9,072 bases of DNA, taken from the NCBI GenBank assembly GCA_030635865.1, contig DAOVYA010000044.1:1-9072 (forward strand), read 5' to 3'. Positions 1-7,386 of this stretch are shown here, piece after piece. The notes under the pieces are model-generated. The model searched no databases. It was given only the letters and a program-made list of their open reading frames with translations, and was not told the origin of the DNA. Origin of the DNA: Gammaproteobacteria bacterium (GTDB lineage Bacteria; Pseudomonadota; Gammaproteobacteria; UBA9214). Both the position numbers and the translations under genes were made by a program. The stretch's first letter is position 1, and each line of letters starts with the position of its first letter.

Positions 1-548
1 ATGACGCTCTGGTGCGTTGTCTTGAGATGCTCCCTGCCATGAATGTCCAGTTCCAGGGGCTGCCCCTCACGCATGCGCAGCACGTGCTCATGCAACGCAC
101 GATAAGGCTTCAGGTCCGACATGTTGGCCGGGGACAGCTCTGACTCCTTTACGGTCGGCAGGATACCGATCATCAATAAATGCGTTTGCATCTCTTCTGC
201 AACCCGCATGCACTGCCGCCAGGTCTCGCCAAGGCTGGCCTCCAGCCGACTGAGAGCCGAGCCCCACAAATGCTGTGGATGGTCGTTCAGTTCGATATTG
301 AAACGTGCCAGCTCCGGCACAACCATGGGATTGTTGAGGCGCTCAAGAAAAACATCATTGACTGGTGCCGGCTGCGCCTCGTCGTCAATCAACCAGGCCT
401 CCAGTTCAAAACCAGCCATCCGGGCGCGGGGAGAAAAGATATTGGAGCGGAACCACTCGACCAGCAGCTCGGTTTCTTCACGCAAGCGCTGCGCATACTC
501 CTCAAAATCCTGCGGAGTAAAATGCGACTCTTTGATTTCCTGGCCCAT
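1..548 (-). CDS. Glutamate-cysteine ligase-like protein (GCS2 type), partial, C-terminus off left edge
   Basis: This reading frame is open from an ATG at 548 down to the window edge: 182 codons without a stop, the C-terminal part missing. An in-frame TAA lies three codons upstream of the ATG, so the start is firm, although no strong ribosome binding site is visible. The N-terminal 40 residues are charged and helical. The stretch FELEAWLIDD (47-56) and the later FNIELNDHP (83-91) resemble the acidic metal/substrate-binding strands of the glutamate-cysteine ligase family 2 fold (carboxylate-amine ligases). Enzymes of this fold join the carboxylate of glutamate to an amine using ATP. I place it in this superfamily but not with the biosynthetic GshA; the actual substrate is unknown. 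It lies 36 bp downstream of murU on the same strand, so co-transcription is likely. A link to peptidoglycan recycling would be speculation. Confidence 0.75.
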   Translation of the reverse strand, partial: MGQEIKESHFTPQDFEEYAQRLREETELLVEWFRSNIFSPRARMAGFELEAWLIDDEAQPAPVNDVFLERLNNPMVVPELARFNIELNDHPQHLWGSALSRLEASLGETWRQCMRVAEEMQTHLLMIGILPTVKESELSPANMSDLKPYRALHEHVLRMREGQPLELDIHGREHLKTTHQSV

Positions 549-584
549 ATCCGGTTAGCGGTCCCGTCTATCAGTGGTTTTAAC

Positions 585-1256
<672 letters not shown>

Positions 1257-1298
1257 TTAATAGTACCGGATTGTTTCCTGTAAAATAGAACTCTCATT

Positions 1299-2045
1299 TC
1301 AAAACACCCCGCGCAGTACCGCAATGACCCATATCAATGCACTTGCAATAAAGCCGAACAGTGAGAAATTCATCAGCGTGCGCCAGCCACTACCCATTGA
1401 ACGCAGGATTTTCATGTCCTGCACATAGATGGTTTCACAGGCACCGTTGCCCTCATCCTCACGGGTGATACTGGTTCCCCTTGAGAAACCCCGGTCATTC
1501 GAATAATTGGCCAGCCAGCCACGGATATGCACCTGGTCTCCTATACGCACTTTTTTGATCGTATCCCGGACCAGGGAATCAACAGCAAGCAGGTGATTAT
1601 TGGACATCCTGTTTGGCCTGAACTGCTCCCAGGCTTGCTGGTCACCGGTAGTGAAGTTACAGGTAAATTCACCATTCCAGAACCTGAATTTGTTCAAATC
1701 AGGCCCCCGTACATTATCTCCCCACAACACGCAGATATCAGCCACATTTAAATGATCATTCCAGAGCCGGTGCACGCTGTAATTTCCATCATGGTGCTCA
1801 TAGGACACAACCAACCCCTTGAGATCATATGAAAATTGCGGGCTGACCTTGTAGCGGACCCCTCTCTGACTGATCTGAAATGGCGGCTCTTTCACCGCTT
1901 TCTGGGCAGGCATCTCCGCGAGATCCGATGCTACTGGCATGTTGACGGGAAAATCATTCCGATGCCAGCAGGAAATCAGCAATAAAGTAGAACAGAGATA
2001 GAAAACGATTGCATTCAGCGTCTTTAAAGGAGACGAACGCTGCAT
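1299..2045 (-). CDS. Putative lipoprotein / bitopic membrane protein of unknown function
   Basis: I do not recognise a named family with certainty. The 248-residue product starts with a hydrophobic segment (about 10-25) ending in LLLISC, a plausible lipobox with Cys26, so it may be a lipoprotein; otherwise the segment is a signal anchor. A second hydrophobic helix lies at 226-246, near the C-terminus. Between them is a soluble domain of about 160 residues with conserved-looking motifs: GLVVSYEHHDGNYSVHRLW (77-95), LNVADICVLWGDN (99-111), FWNGEFTCNF (122-131), SNNHLL (148-153), VRIGDQVHIRGWLANY (166-181) and the EGNGACET segment (198-205). Cys105, Cys129 and Cys203 could form a disulfide if the domain is outside the cytoplasm. 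The GDQVHIRGWL stretch looks like an OB-type beta barrel, which is inference. The gene begins 5 bp after the hemH stop, so coupled translation is likely. Its base composition looks more A/T-rich than hemH. Confidence 0.8.
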   Translation of the reverse strand: MQRSSPLKTLNAIVFYLCSTLLLISCWHRNDFPVNMPVASDLAEMPAQKAVKEPPFQISQRGVRYKVSPQFSYDLKGLVVSYEHHDGNYSVHRLWNDHLNVADICVLWGDNVRGPDLNKFRFWNGEFTCNFTTGDQQAWEQFRPNRMSNNHLLAVDSLVRDTIKKVRIGDQVHIRGWLANYSNDRGFSRGTSITREDEGNGACETIYVQDMKILRSMGSGWRTLMNFSLFGFIASALIWVIAVLRGVF

Positions 2046-2050
2046 GTTGG

Positions 2051-3058
2051 TCAGGAAACCCGGTCCTGCATATTCTGCGCTACCAGCTCTGCAAACAGAT
2101 TAATGTGCGCCGGATGATCGTTCAAACAGGGAATATAGTCATACGTCTCGCCGCCCGCCGCCTGGAAGGCAGCGCGATTTTCAATGGCAATTTCCTCCAG
2201 CGTTTCCAGGCAATCTGCACTGAACCCGGGACAGACAAGCTGCACGTTCCTGGTTCCCTCTCTTGCCAATACTGCCAGCTGTTCACAGGTGTAAGGCTGT
2301 AACCATTGTTTCGGGCCCAGTCGTGACTGGTAGGTCAGGCACCATTGGTCTGCAGAAAGTCCAAGGGCCTCTGCCAGCAACCGGGCCGTCTCTTCACATT
2401 CACCGGCATAGGGATCACCGGCCTCTACATAGTCCTGCGGTATGCCGTGAAATGACATTACCAGTTTATCCGGGCTGCCATGTGCCGACTGGAACTGGCG
2501 GATACTTTCGGCCAGCGCATTAATATAGGTCGGGTGCTGGTAGTAGCGGTCAACATAGCGGAGTTGCGGCTGCCATTCGCCATCCTGCAAGGCGGCGGTT
2601 ACGGCATCATGCACAGCCGCTGTCGTAGTGTCTGAATACTGCGGATAGAGCGGCAGTACCAGGATGTCTTGCACACCAGCAGCACGTAACTCATGCAGGC
2701 CTGCTGCAATACCCGGATTGCCATAGGTCATGGCAAGCACCACCCTTGTGTCACTACTGCGCCGGTCGAGTTCTGCCTGCAATGCCTGCTGCTGCCGTTT
2801 TGAAATAGCCAGCAGCGGTGAACCTTCCGCCGTCCAGACCCTGGCATAGGCGGCGGCCGTGCGTTTCGGACGGGTTGGCAGAATCACGAGGTTCAGCACC
2901 AGCCACCAGGGGAGGCGCGCCATTTTCACCACGCGCGGATCCCAGAGAAACTCCCTGAGATAGCTGCGTACATCCGCAACCGATGGAGAATTCGGCGTAC
3001 CCAGGTTGACGAGTAACACCCCTTGCGTGCCCGAACCGCTTTTACCTTGCATACTCAT
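2051..3058 (-). CDS. hemH: Ferrochelatase (protoheme ferro-lyase)
   Basis: The 335-residue product is a ferrochelatase, which inserts Fe(II) into protoporphyrin IX in the last step of protoheme synthesis at the inner face of the cytoplasmic membrane. The N-terminus carries GVLLVNLGTPNSP (13-25). LPLYPQYSDTTTA lies at 135-147, MSFHGIP at 201-207 with the catalytic His204, DPYAGECEETA at 215-225, LTYQSRLGPKQWLQPYT at 241-257, and CPGFSADCLETLEEI at 276-290, where Glu285 matches the conserved catalytic acid. The C-terminus (CLNDHPAHIN) is typical of proteobacterial HemH and no iron-sulfur cluster cysteine set is seen. Length is normal. Two start codons, ATG at 3058 and ATG at 3052, are possible; neither has a strong ribosome binding site. 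It sits 15 bp after the upstream gene and 5 bp before the next, inside a leftward operon. Confidence 0.97.
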   Translation of the reverse strand: MSMQGKSGSGTQGVLLVNLGTPNSPSVADVRSYLREFLWDPRVVKMARLPWWLVLNLVILPTRPKRTAAAYARVWTAEGSPLLAISKRQQQALQAELDRRSSDTRVVLAMTYGNPGIAAGLHELRAAGVQDILVLPLYPQYSDTTTAAVHDAVTAALQDGEWQPQLRYVDRYYQHPTYINALAESIRQFQSAHGSPDKLVMSFHGIPQDYVEAGDPYAGECEETARLLAEALGLSADQWCLTYQSRLGPKQWLQPYTCEQLAVLAREGTRNVQLVCPGFSADCLETLEEIAIENRAAFQAAGGETYDYIPCLNDHPAHINLFAELVAQNMQDRVS

Positions 3059-3073
3059 TCGCTTGCACTACGT

Positions 3074-3454
3074 CTAGTCTCCGAACAATGGTGCAATGTC
3101 CTGCTCACGTACCGGCTGCTGTAAAACCGCATACAGCGTAAACAATGCGCTTAACTTTTCGACGAATTGCCGTTCACGCCTGTCCACCAGCACAATCACG
3201 CGCGCATCCGGTGCATATTTCTGCAAACTATACAGAAATACATCCAGGTTGCTGACATTAACGCCTGCATAATTATTACCATAGCCGTAATAGAACTCCG
3301 CGACCACGTAATCAGGCGAATGTTGCTTTAATGCACTAATGGCCTTTCTCATGGACGCCAACCTGACTTCCCTGATCTCCAGCTGTTTGTACAAGCGTGA
3401 AAAATCCGGGTGTGCGGGAGACTCGACGATTGAGAACAGCGTTCTTGCAGACAT
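3074..3454 (-). CDS. Conserved hypothetical protein with a receiver-like (CheY-like) pattern
   Basis: I do not recognise a named family. The 126-residue protein has no signal peptide or membrane segment and looks cytoplasmic. Its order of strands and helices resembles a response-regulator receiver domain: a first strand (RTLFSIVES, 4-12), a helical part, HSPDYVVAEFYY (45-56) in the place of the strand carrying the phospho-aspartate, a helix LDVFLYSLQKY (70-80), PDARVIVLVD (82-91) and LYAVLQQPV (107-115) near the usual KP motif. The key residues are absent: Glu53 stands where Asp would be, Gln113 replaces the Lys before Pro, and no Ser/Thr follows the fourth strand. If the fold is right, it is not phosphorylated in the ordinary way. 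The fold is inferred from pattern only. The start lies 4 bp after the stop of the BON-domain gene, and hemH follows 15 bp downstream, so all three are probably co-translated. Confidence 0.8.
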   Translation of the reverse strand: MSARTLFSIVESPAHPDFSRLYKQLEIREVRLASMRKAISALKQHSPDYVVAEFYYGYGNNYAGVNVSNLDVFLYSLQKYAPDARVIVLVDRRERQFVEKLSALFTLYAVLQQPVREQDIAPLFGD

Positions 3455-3458
3455 CCGG

Positions 3459-4172
3459 TTATTCAGCGTAGAACCTGACGTCGCTTACACCGGGGAATGC
3501 CATCAACACCGCGTTGATCCTGGTGTATTCCACCTCCCCCAGGCCACCGAGAATGTAGAGCACGCCATCCTGCGCCACCATGCGCATTACGGCACGGTCC
3601 AGCACCTGCGTATAACCGGCATCCACCAGCTCCACGACTGCTTCGGCAAGCAGCAGCTTTGCCGCCGCAACCTTCCTGGACGGGTCTAATGCTGCCACTG
3701 CAAGGTGGTTGTAGACCCGGCCCCTTGCCTGACCGGGTTCATCACTACGCAGGGAACTGCAGTCCTTCTTTCCCTTCACAATCAGTCTGCGCTTGGCATT
3801 ACCCGTGGCCGGTTTACCGCCACACTCCCTGTCCTTTTCCGGCACAACCGCGCTGCCGGCCTGTGTCTCGCGTTTTATTCCCGCCGATTCCAGCACCAGC
3901 CCATCAATCACCGTGGCATGCGCCGAATTTTCGACCTCGCCTGTTATAACGATAGTATTTCCGAAACGGGTCACCTGTACATGTTTCGCGACTGGCCCGG
4001 TTTCCTGATCCAGAAGGCTGTAAACCCTGGCTGCAAATACGCGGTCCTGTGCTGCAGGGGACAGTTGCTTACCACCGGGTTCATTAAAAAAGCCCCCTTC
4101 AGCCTGGATTGAACCGGACAATGTCACTATCCCGGACAACAGTGTCCAGGCAAGAATGGATTTCCTTAACAT
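3459..4172 (-). CDS. Secreted protein with two BON-like domains
   Basis: The 237-residue protein begins with a clear Sec signal peptide: positive MLRK, a hydrophobic core to about residue 20, and a likely cleavage after SIQA (24). It should therefore act in the periplasm or at the outer membrane. Residues about 45-100, with HVQVTRFGNTIVITGEVEN (64-82), match a BON domain, the alpha-beta unit found in OsmY and in secretin-associated and lipoprotein-type envelope proteins. Residues about 173-237 form a second, more diverged unit (DGVLYILGGLGEVEYTRIN at 202-220, then GVSDVRFYAE). The linker is basic and has two cysteines, Cys117 and Cys138, which could pair in the periplasm. BON domains are thought to bind lipid surfaces or other envelope proteins; the exact role here is unknown. 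It is the first gene of the leftward cluster, facing a 359-bp regulatory region. A GGAG lies 12 bases before the ATG, a long spacing. Confidence 0.82.
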   Translation of the reverse strand: MLRKSILAWTLLSGIVTLSGSIQAEGGFFNEPGGKQLSPAAQDRVFAARVYSLLDQETGPVAKHVQVTRFGNTIVITGEVENSAHATVIDGLVLESAGIKRETQAGSAVVPEKDRECGGKPATGNAKRRLIVKGKKDCSSLRSDEPGQARGRVYNHLAVAALDPSRKVAAAKLLLAEAVVELVDAGYTQVLDRAVMRMVAQDGVLYILGGLGEVEYTRINAVLMAFPGVSDVRFYAE

Positions 4173-4283
4173 GCGTATTGTTTACTCCGGGTCGGGTGAG
4201 TCGACAGTGTAGCGGAATGTTTAAGGCATTGGCTTCGCGTATGAAGGCCCTGGGCTTGGAAAAAACAAAATAGCAGCAGTAAC

Positions 4284-4297
4284 CAGGGGTACCCCTG
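4284..4297. repeat. 14-bp perfect palindrome CAGGGGTACCCCTG
   Basis: The two 7-base halves are exactly complementary. The palindrome touches the first, degenerate CCTGT unit of the phased repeat array, since its right half (CCCCTG) runs into that unit. Its size and place in a divergent promoter region would suit binding by a dimeric regulator; this is inference. Confidence 0.6.
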
Positions 4298-4347
4298 TCT
4301 GTCCCTGTTTTTACCTGTTTTCTCCTGTTTTTATTTCCCCCCTGTTT
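4294..4347 (+). repeat. CCTGTTT direct repeats, mostly spaced 10 bp
   Basis: CCTGTTT occurs at 4304, 4314, 4324 and 4341, and a one-mismatch copy CCTGTCT at 4294. The first four starts are exactly 10 bp apart and the fifth follows after 17 bp. Between units the bases differ apart from T runs, so this is a phased motif rather than a simple clean tandem repeat. One turn of the helix between copies would put them on one face of the DNA, as expected for cooperative protein binding or for T-tract bending. The array ends about 185 bp before the GGDEF-EAL start and begins about 120 bp before the BON-gene start. Confidence 0.7.
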
Positions 4348-4518
4348 TCCCGGCCGGTTTGCCGTGACTGCCTGCCGCTTACCGTCGTGAGACCGGACGT
4401 AGCCGGCCTGGATGTGGATGTATAAGTGTATGTTTTATTGATGTAATTAACCCAGAACCGGGGATCGCCATCGCCGGGGTTGCGACTCAGGTTGTTGGTT
4501 CTGCTGCCGATAATGGAT

Positions 4519-4525
4519 AAAGGGG
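4519..4525 (+). promoter_or_regulatory. Ribosome binding site of the GAF-GGDEF-EAL gene
   Basis: AAAGGGG lies 6 bases before the ATG at 4532, a near-ideal spacing, and fixes the start of this gene. Confidence 0.65.
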
Positions 4526-4531
4526 TAATTC

Positions 4532-6529
4532 ATGTCGTCAGGGGCCAATCAGCAAAACCGTCAGCGTACTTTCCATGAACTGGAGCACGAACTCTACTTG
4601 CGCGAGTTCGAGATTCAGTTACTCAAGGAAACCTCTGAGGCGGTAAGCAGCCATCTCCATCTCGACCAGCTTTTCCAGCTGGTCGTAGAGCGCGCCCGTG
4701 ACCTGATCCAGGCAGAAACCGTGCTGCTTCCCGTCATTGACCGGGACTGCAAGCAATACACCTACGCGGCCGGTTGCGGGAAAAATGCGGACGAGATCGT
4801 GGGCGAGAGCCTGCCCCTGGAATACGGCATCTGTGGATGGGTATGGCGACACAACCGGCCATGGTGGACGGGTATCCTGGATGAACTGGAGCCGGAAGAG
4901 CGCAATCGCTGGGAACAGGAAGCCGGAACGGTCATCATGGTACCGCTGGGCGGGAAAAAACATTTCATGGGAGGCATCTCCGGAATCAACAAGATCGGAG
5001 CCGATAATTTCAGCAAGCGCGATCTTGACCTGTTGACCCTGTTCGCCAGCCAGGTTTCCATTGCCCTGGAAGTTGCCATGAACATCGAGGAGCTGGAAGC
5101 CGCACAAAAGGAGGCAGAGAAATATCAGCAGGAATTGCAGATACTGAACAAGGAACTGCAAATAACCAACAAGGAACTCGAGAATCTTGCGCTTTACGAT
5201 CACCTGACACGCCTTCCCAACCGGAAACTGGTGCAGGACCGCCTGTTACAGCAGGTGCACACGGCACGCAGGGAGAAATTGCCTTTTTCCGTCATTATGG
5301 TGGACCTGGACCGGTTCAAGGAAGTGAACGACACCCTGGGCCACCATGTGGGCGATGAACTTCTGAAGAAGGTCGGGATGCGTTTCAAGCACGCCTTGCG
5401 GCACATGGATACCATCGGTCGCCTCGGGGGGGATGAATTCGCGCTGGTGCTTCCGAATACCAATGCCGAGATGGCCTGCCTGGTTGCAGACAAATTGCTA
5501 AAGACACTGGATATACCCTTCGATCTGGAGTCCGCAACCTGCTCGGTGGATGCCAGTATGGGGATTGCCGTTTTCCCGTACCATGGGGACGATGTTCCCT
5601 CTTTGCTGAGAAGCGCAGACGTGGCGATGTATATCGCCAAGAGAAACCAGGACGGATACTTCGTCTATGACACCAAAAAGGACAAGCACACGGTTCACCG
5701 TCTGAACCTGGCGGCGGACCTTCACCAGGCCCTGGACAAGGGAGAGTTGCAGCTTTATTACCAGCCAAAACTAGATTTGGACAGCAAAATGATCAGCGGT
5801 GTAGAGGCTCTGATGCGCTGGAACCATACTGAGCGCGGCTTTATTCCCCCCGACGTCTTTATCCCCACAATGGAACAGAGCGGCATGATCAGGCGTTATA
5901 CCATCTGGGCACTGGATGAGGCGTATCGTCAACGCATGGAATGGCAAAAAGCGGGGTATGCCCTGAGCATGTCCGTCAATCTGTCCGTATACAGTCTGCG
6001 TGACAGGCAGGTACTCGAGTACATCCAGTCCTTACAGGAACAATGGAGGCCACCACCGGGTGCACTGGTGATGGAAGTGACGGAGAGTGCAGTCATGGGC
6101 GACCTCGGCTATGTCTCCGGGATATTGAGCGAGCTATCCAGCCAGGGCGTACAGTTCTCAATCGATGATTTCGGTACCGGCTATTCCTCCCTCAGTCACC
6201 TGAAACGTCTGCCGGTGAACGAGCTGAAAATCGACAGGTCGTTTGTGATGGAGATGGACAGCGATGCCGATGATGCGACCATCGTCCGTTCCACGGTAGA
6301 CCTGGCGCACAACCTGGGACTGAGAGTGGTTGCAGAAGGAGTGGAAACCGCCGAAACCCTCGATGCCCTCAAGGACCTGGGCTGTAACCAGGCCCAGGGC
6401 TACTTTATCGCCAGGCCGTCACCCCCCGATGAGTTGATCACGTCTCTGGAAAGCAATGGGTGGACATTGTGTCGGACAGACGATGAGGCCGAGACCGTAG
6501 GCTGCACCAGAGCAGCCCCGGGACACTGA
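4532..6529 (+). CDS. GAF-GGDEF-EAL cyclic di-GMP synthase/phosphodiesterase
   Basis: The 665-residue cytoplasmic protein has three domains. An N-terminal GAF sensor (about 40-185) has an unknown ligand. A coiled-coil signalling helix (about 183-218) shows heptads ELQILNK-ELQITNK. A diguanylate cyclase domain (about 219-380) has YDHLTRLPNR (222-231), DLDRFKEVNDTLGH (258-271) and an intact GGDEF (299-303), with an inhibitory-site RHMD (290-293) exactly five residues before it. A phosphodiesterase domain (about 389-640) has EAL (425-427), NLS (483-485), EVTES (515-519), DDFGTGYSS (545-553), LKID (565-568), EGVET (602-606) and QGYF (622-625), so metal-binding and catalytic residues appear present. 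The protein could both make and break cyclic di-GMP, with the GAF domain setting the balance; which activity dominates cannot be read. No membrane segment is seen. The last 25 residues are a non-domain tail. It is the only plus-strand gene here and converges on the AsmA-like gene. Confidence 0.97.
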   Translation: MSSGANQQNRQRTFHELEHELYLREFEIQLLKETSEAVSSHLHLDQLFQLVVERARDLIQAETVLLPVIDRDCKQYTYAAGCGKNADEIVGESLPLEYGICGWVWRHNRPWWTGILDELEPEERNRWEQEAGTVIMVPLGGKKHFMGGISGINKIGADNFSKRDLDLLTLFASQVSIALEVAMNIEELEAAQKEAEKYQQELQILNKELQITNKELENLALYDHLTRLPNRKLVQDRLLQQVHTARREKLPFSVIMVDLDRFKEVNDTLGHHVGDELLKKVGMRFKHALRHMDTIGRLGGDEFALVLPNTNAEMACLVADKLLKTLDIPFDLESATCSVDASMGIAVFPYHGDDVPSLLRSADVAMYIAKRNQDGYFVYDTKKDKHTVHRLNLAADLHQALDKGELQLYYQPKLDLDSKMISGVEALMRWNHTERGFIPPDVFIPTMEQSGMIRRYTIWALDEAYRQRMEWQKAGYALSMSVNLSVYSLRDRQVLEYIQSLQEQWRPPPGALVMEVTESAVMGDLGYVSGILSELSSQGVQFSIDDFGTGYSSLSHLKRLPVNELKIDRSFVMEMDSDADDATIVRSTVDLAHNLGLRVVAEGVETAETLDALKDLGCNQAQGYFIARPSPPDELITSLESNGWTLCRTDDEAETVGCTRAAPGH

Positions 6530-6537
6530 TACACTAT

Positions 6538-6571
6538 GCAGGCTGGCTGCTGCTGCCTGTTATTTAAATAA
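6538..6571. terminator. Possible weak bidirectional terminator between convergent genes
   Basis: Only 30 bp separate the stop of the GGDEF-EAL gene (6529) and the stop of the minus-strand gene (6560). A CAGGC/GCCTG stem (6539-6543 with 6555-6559) has an 11-base loop and is followed by TTATTTAAATAA, itself a 12-bp palindrome (6560-6571) that includes the minus-strand stop codon. The stem is short and the T run is interrupted, so this is a weak call. Confidence 0.25.
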
Positions 6572-7324
6572 ACCCTTGAGGGTGTCACCCACTTTTTCAT
6601 CGAGCGCTTCCATACCCTTCTGCTTGAGTTCATCCGTCAACTGGTCCACACCGGCCTTCGCAGCTGCATCAACAGCCTGCCTGACCAGGCGATCAATCAC
6701 CTGCTTTGCAATTTGCTCACTGGTGGCGCCGCCGGTTGACTGGCCGAGGTTGCTCATTTGAAAGGCAGGCAGGCTGGCCTCGATTTTCTTGTCGGGGGCA
6801 AGCGCACTCACCGCACTGAGCTGCCCGCCTTCAAAACGCAGCTTCCTGATAATCAGCTTGATTTCCTCGCCTTTATCACTGGCCGGTTCTTCCTTGTCAC
6901 TACCCTGCGACGAGGAACCGGGTGCCGAGTAAGCCGCAACATTCTTCTTCAGGACATCCAGGTTTGAGACCTGTTCCTTGTTCATTTCATAGAAGACCTG
7001 TGGCTGACTCACCAGGATTTCATTGATGATGATCGGATCACTGCCAATTGACTCTATATCAATCTCAACAGCGATCTTGTCCAGCGTAAAAATATTCGCG
7101 CCGGAAAAACCGGGCGGGTTGGCGACAGAAAGCCCGGAGAGCGACGCCTTGCCATCAAGCAGCTTGATCCCCACACCGCTTACATCCACCGATGTTTGGG
7201 TGACCTCCGTCCCAACATCCTCAATAACCTTTTTTACAATGCCATCGAGGTTCGCGCCCAGCCACCAGAGCAGCGCACCGAGCACAACGGCAACGACTGC
7301 CAGTCCGATAAATACCTTTTTCAT
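6560..7324 (-). CDS. AsmA/DUF748-like membrane-anchored protein
   Basis: I choose the ATG at 7324 (254 residues) because GGAGG lies 9 bases before it and the protein then starts with an N-terminal anchor (MKKVFIGLAVVAVVLGALLWWL). A longer frame from 7423 would add 33 residues that overlap the upstream gene and are not signal-like. After the anchor, residues about 40-115 have a pattern seen in AsmA/DUF748-type envelope proteins: SVDVSGVGIKLLDGKASLSGLSVANPPGF (45-73), then LDKIAVEIDIESI (81-93) and a strand leading to VSQPQVFYEMN (105-115). A polar, Ser/Glu/Asp-rich linker (132-154) follows, then a strand-rich part (155-190), then a helical C-terminus (200-254). Most of the protein should lie in the periplasm. 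AsmA-like proteins are linked to lipid transport and outer membrane assembly, but this one is much shorter than AsmA itself, so its role is open. It lies 62 bp downstream of the glutathione transferase gene. Confidence 0.8.
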   Translation of the reverse strand: MKKVFIGLAVVAVVLGALLWWLGANLDGIVKKVIEDVGTEVTQTSVDVSGVGIKLLDGKASLSGLSVANPPGFSGANIFTLDKIAVEIDIESIGSDPIIINEILVSQPQVFYEMNKEQVSNLDVLKKNVAAYSAPGSSSQGSDKEEPASDKGEEIKLIIRKLRFEGGQLSAVSALAPDKKIEASLPAFQMSNLGQSTGGATSEQIAKQVIDRLVRQAVDAAAKAGVDQLTDELKQKGMEALDEKVGDTLKGLFK

Positions 7325-7333
7325 AATCTGATG

Positions 7334-7338
7334 CCTCC
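7334..7338 (-). promoter_or_regulatory. Ribosome binding site (GGAGG) that sets the AsmA-like start at 7324
   Basis: Read on the minus strand, GGAGG lies 9 bases before the ATG at 7324. No such site precedes the alternative ATG at 7423, which supports the shorter protein. Confidence 0.6.
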
Positions 7339-7379
7339 AGCCAATATTCGATAAAATGTATCGCCATGCCGTTACACCC

Positions 7380-7385
7380 ATTATA
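7380..7385 (-). promoter_or_regulatory. Candidate -10 element TATAAT upstream of the AsmA-like gene
   Basis: A perfect TATAAT on the minus strand lies one base after the stop codon of the glutathione transferase gene and about 55 bases before the ATG at 7324. The hexamer 17 bases upstream (TGCGCC) is a poor -35, so this would be a weak or activated promoter. It may give the downstream gene its own transcript. Confidence 0.35.
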
Positions 7386-7386
7386 G

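Larger units (their letters stand above)
4173..4531. promoter_or_regulatory. Divergent intergenic region between the BON-domain gene and the GGDEF-EAL gene
   Basis: This 359-bp gap holds the 5' ends of two divergently transcribed genes, so it must carry at least two promoters. It contains a 14-bp perfect palindrome (4284-4297), phased CCTGTTT repeats (4294-4347), a GGCCGG/CCGGCC inverted pair (4352-4357 and 4403-4408) with a 45-base spacer, and an A/T-rich stretch at about 4420-4450 that is the best place for the rightward promoter. For the leftward gene a TACACT hexamer (read on the minus strand, about 4203-4208) could be a -10 element, but no good -35 lies upstream of it. I see no convincing full promoter and no small gene in the gap. 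Confidence 0.6.

Noticed and set aside
3705..4112. Plus-strand open frame antisense to the BON-domain gene
   Set aside because: No ribosome binding site or domain; the minus-strand frame has a signal peptide and a BON domain.
4294..4347. CCTGTTT array as a CRISPR array
   Set aside because: The units are 7 bases with 3- to 10-base gaps, far shorter than CRISPR repeats and spacers, and no cas gene is present.
6500..6517. GGCTGC/GCAGCC hairpin near the end of the GGDEF-EAL gene
   Set aside because: It lies inside the coding sequence and has no T run after it, so it is probably chance in G/C-rich codons.
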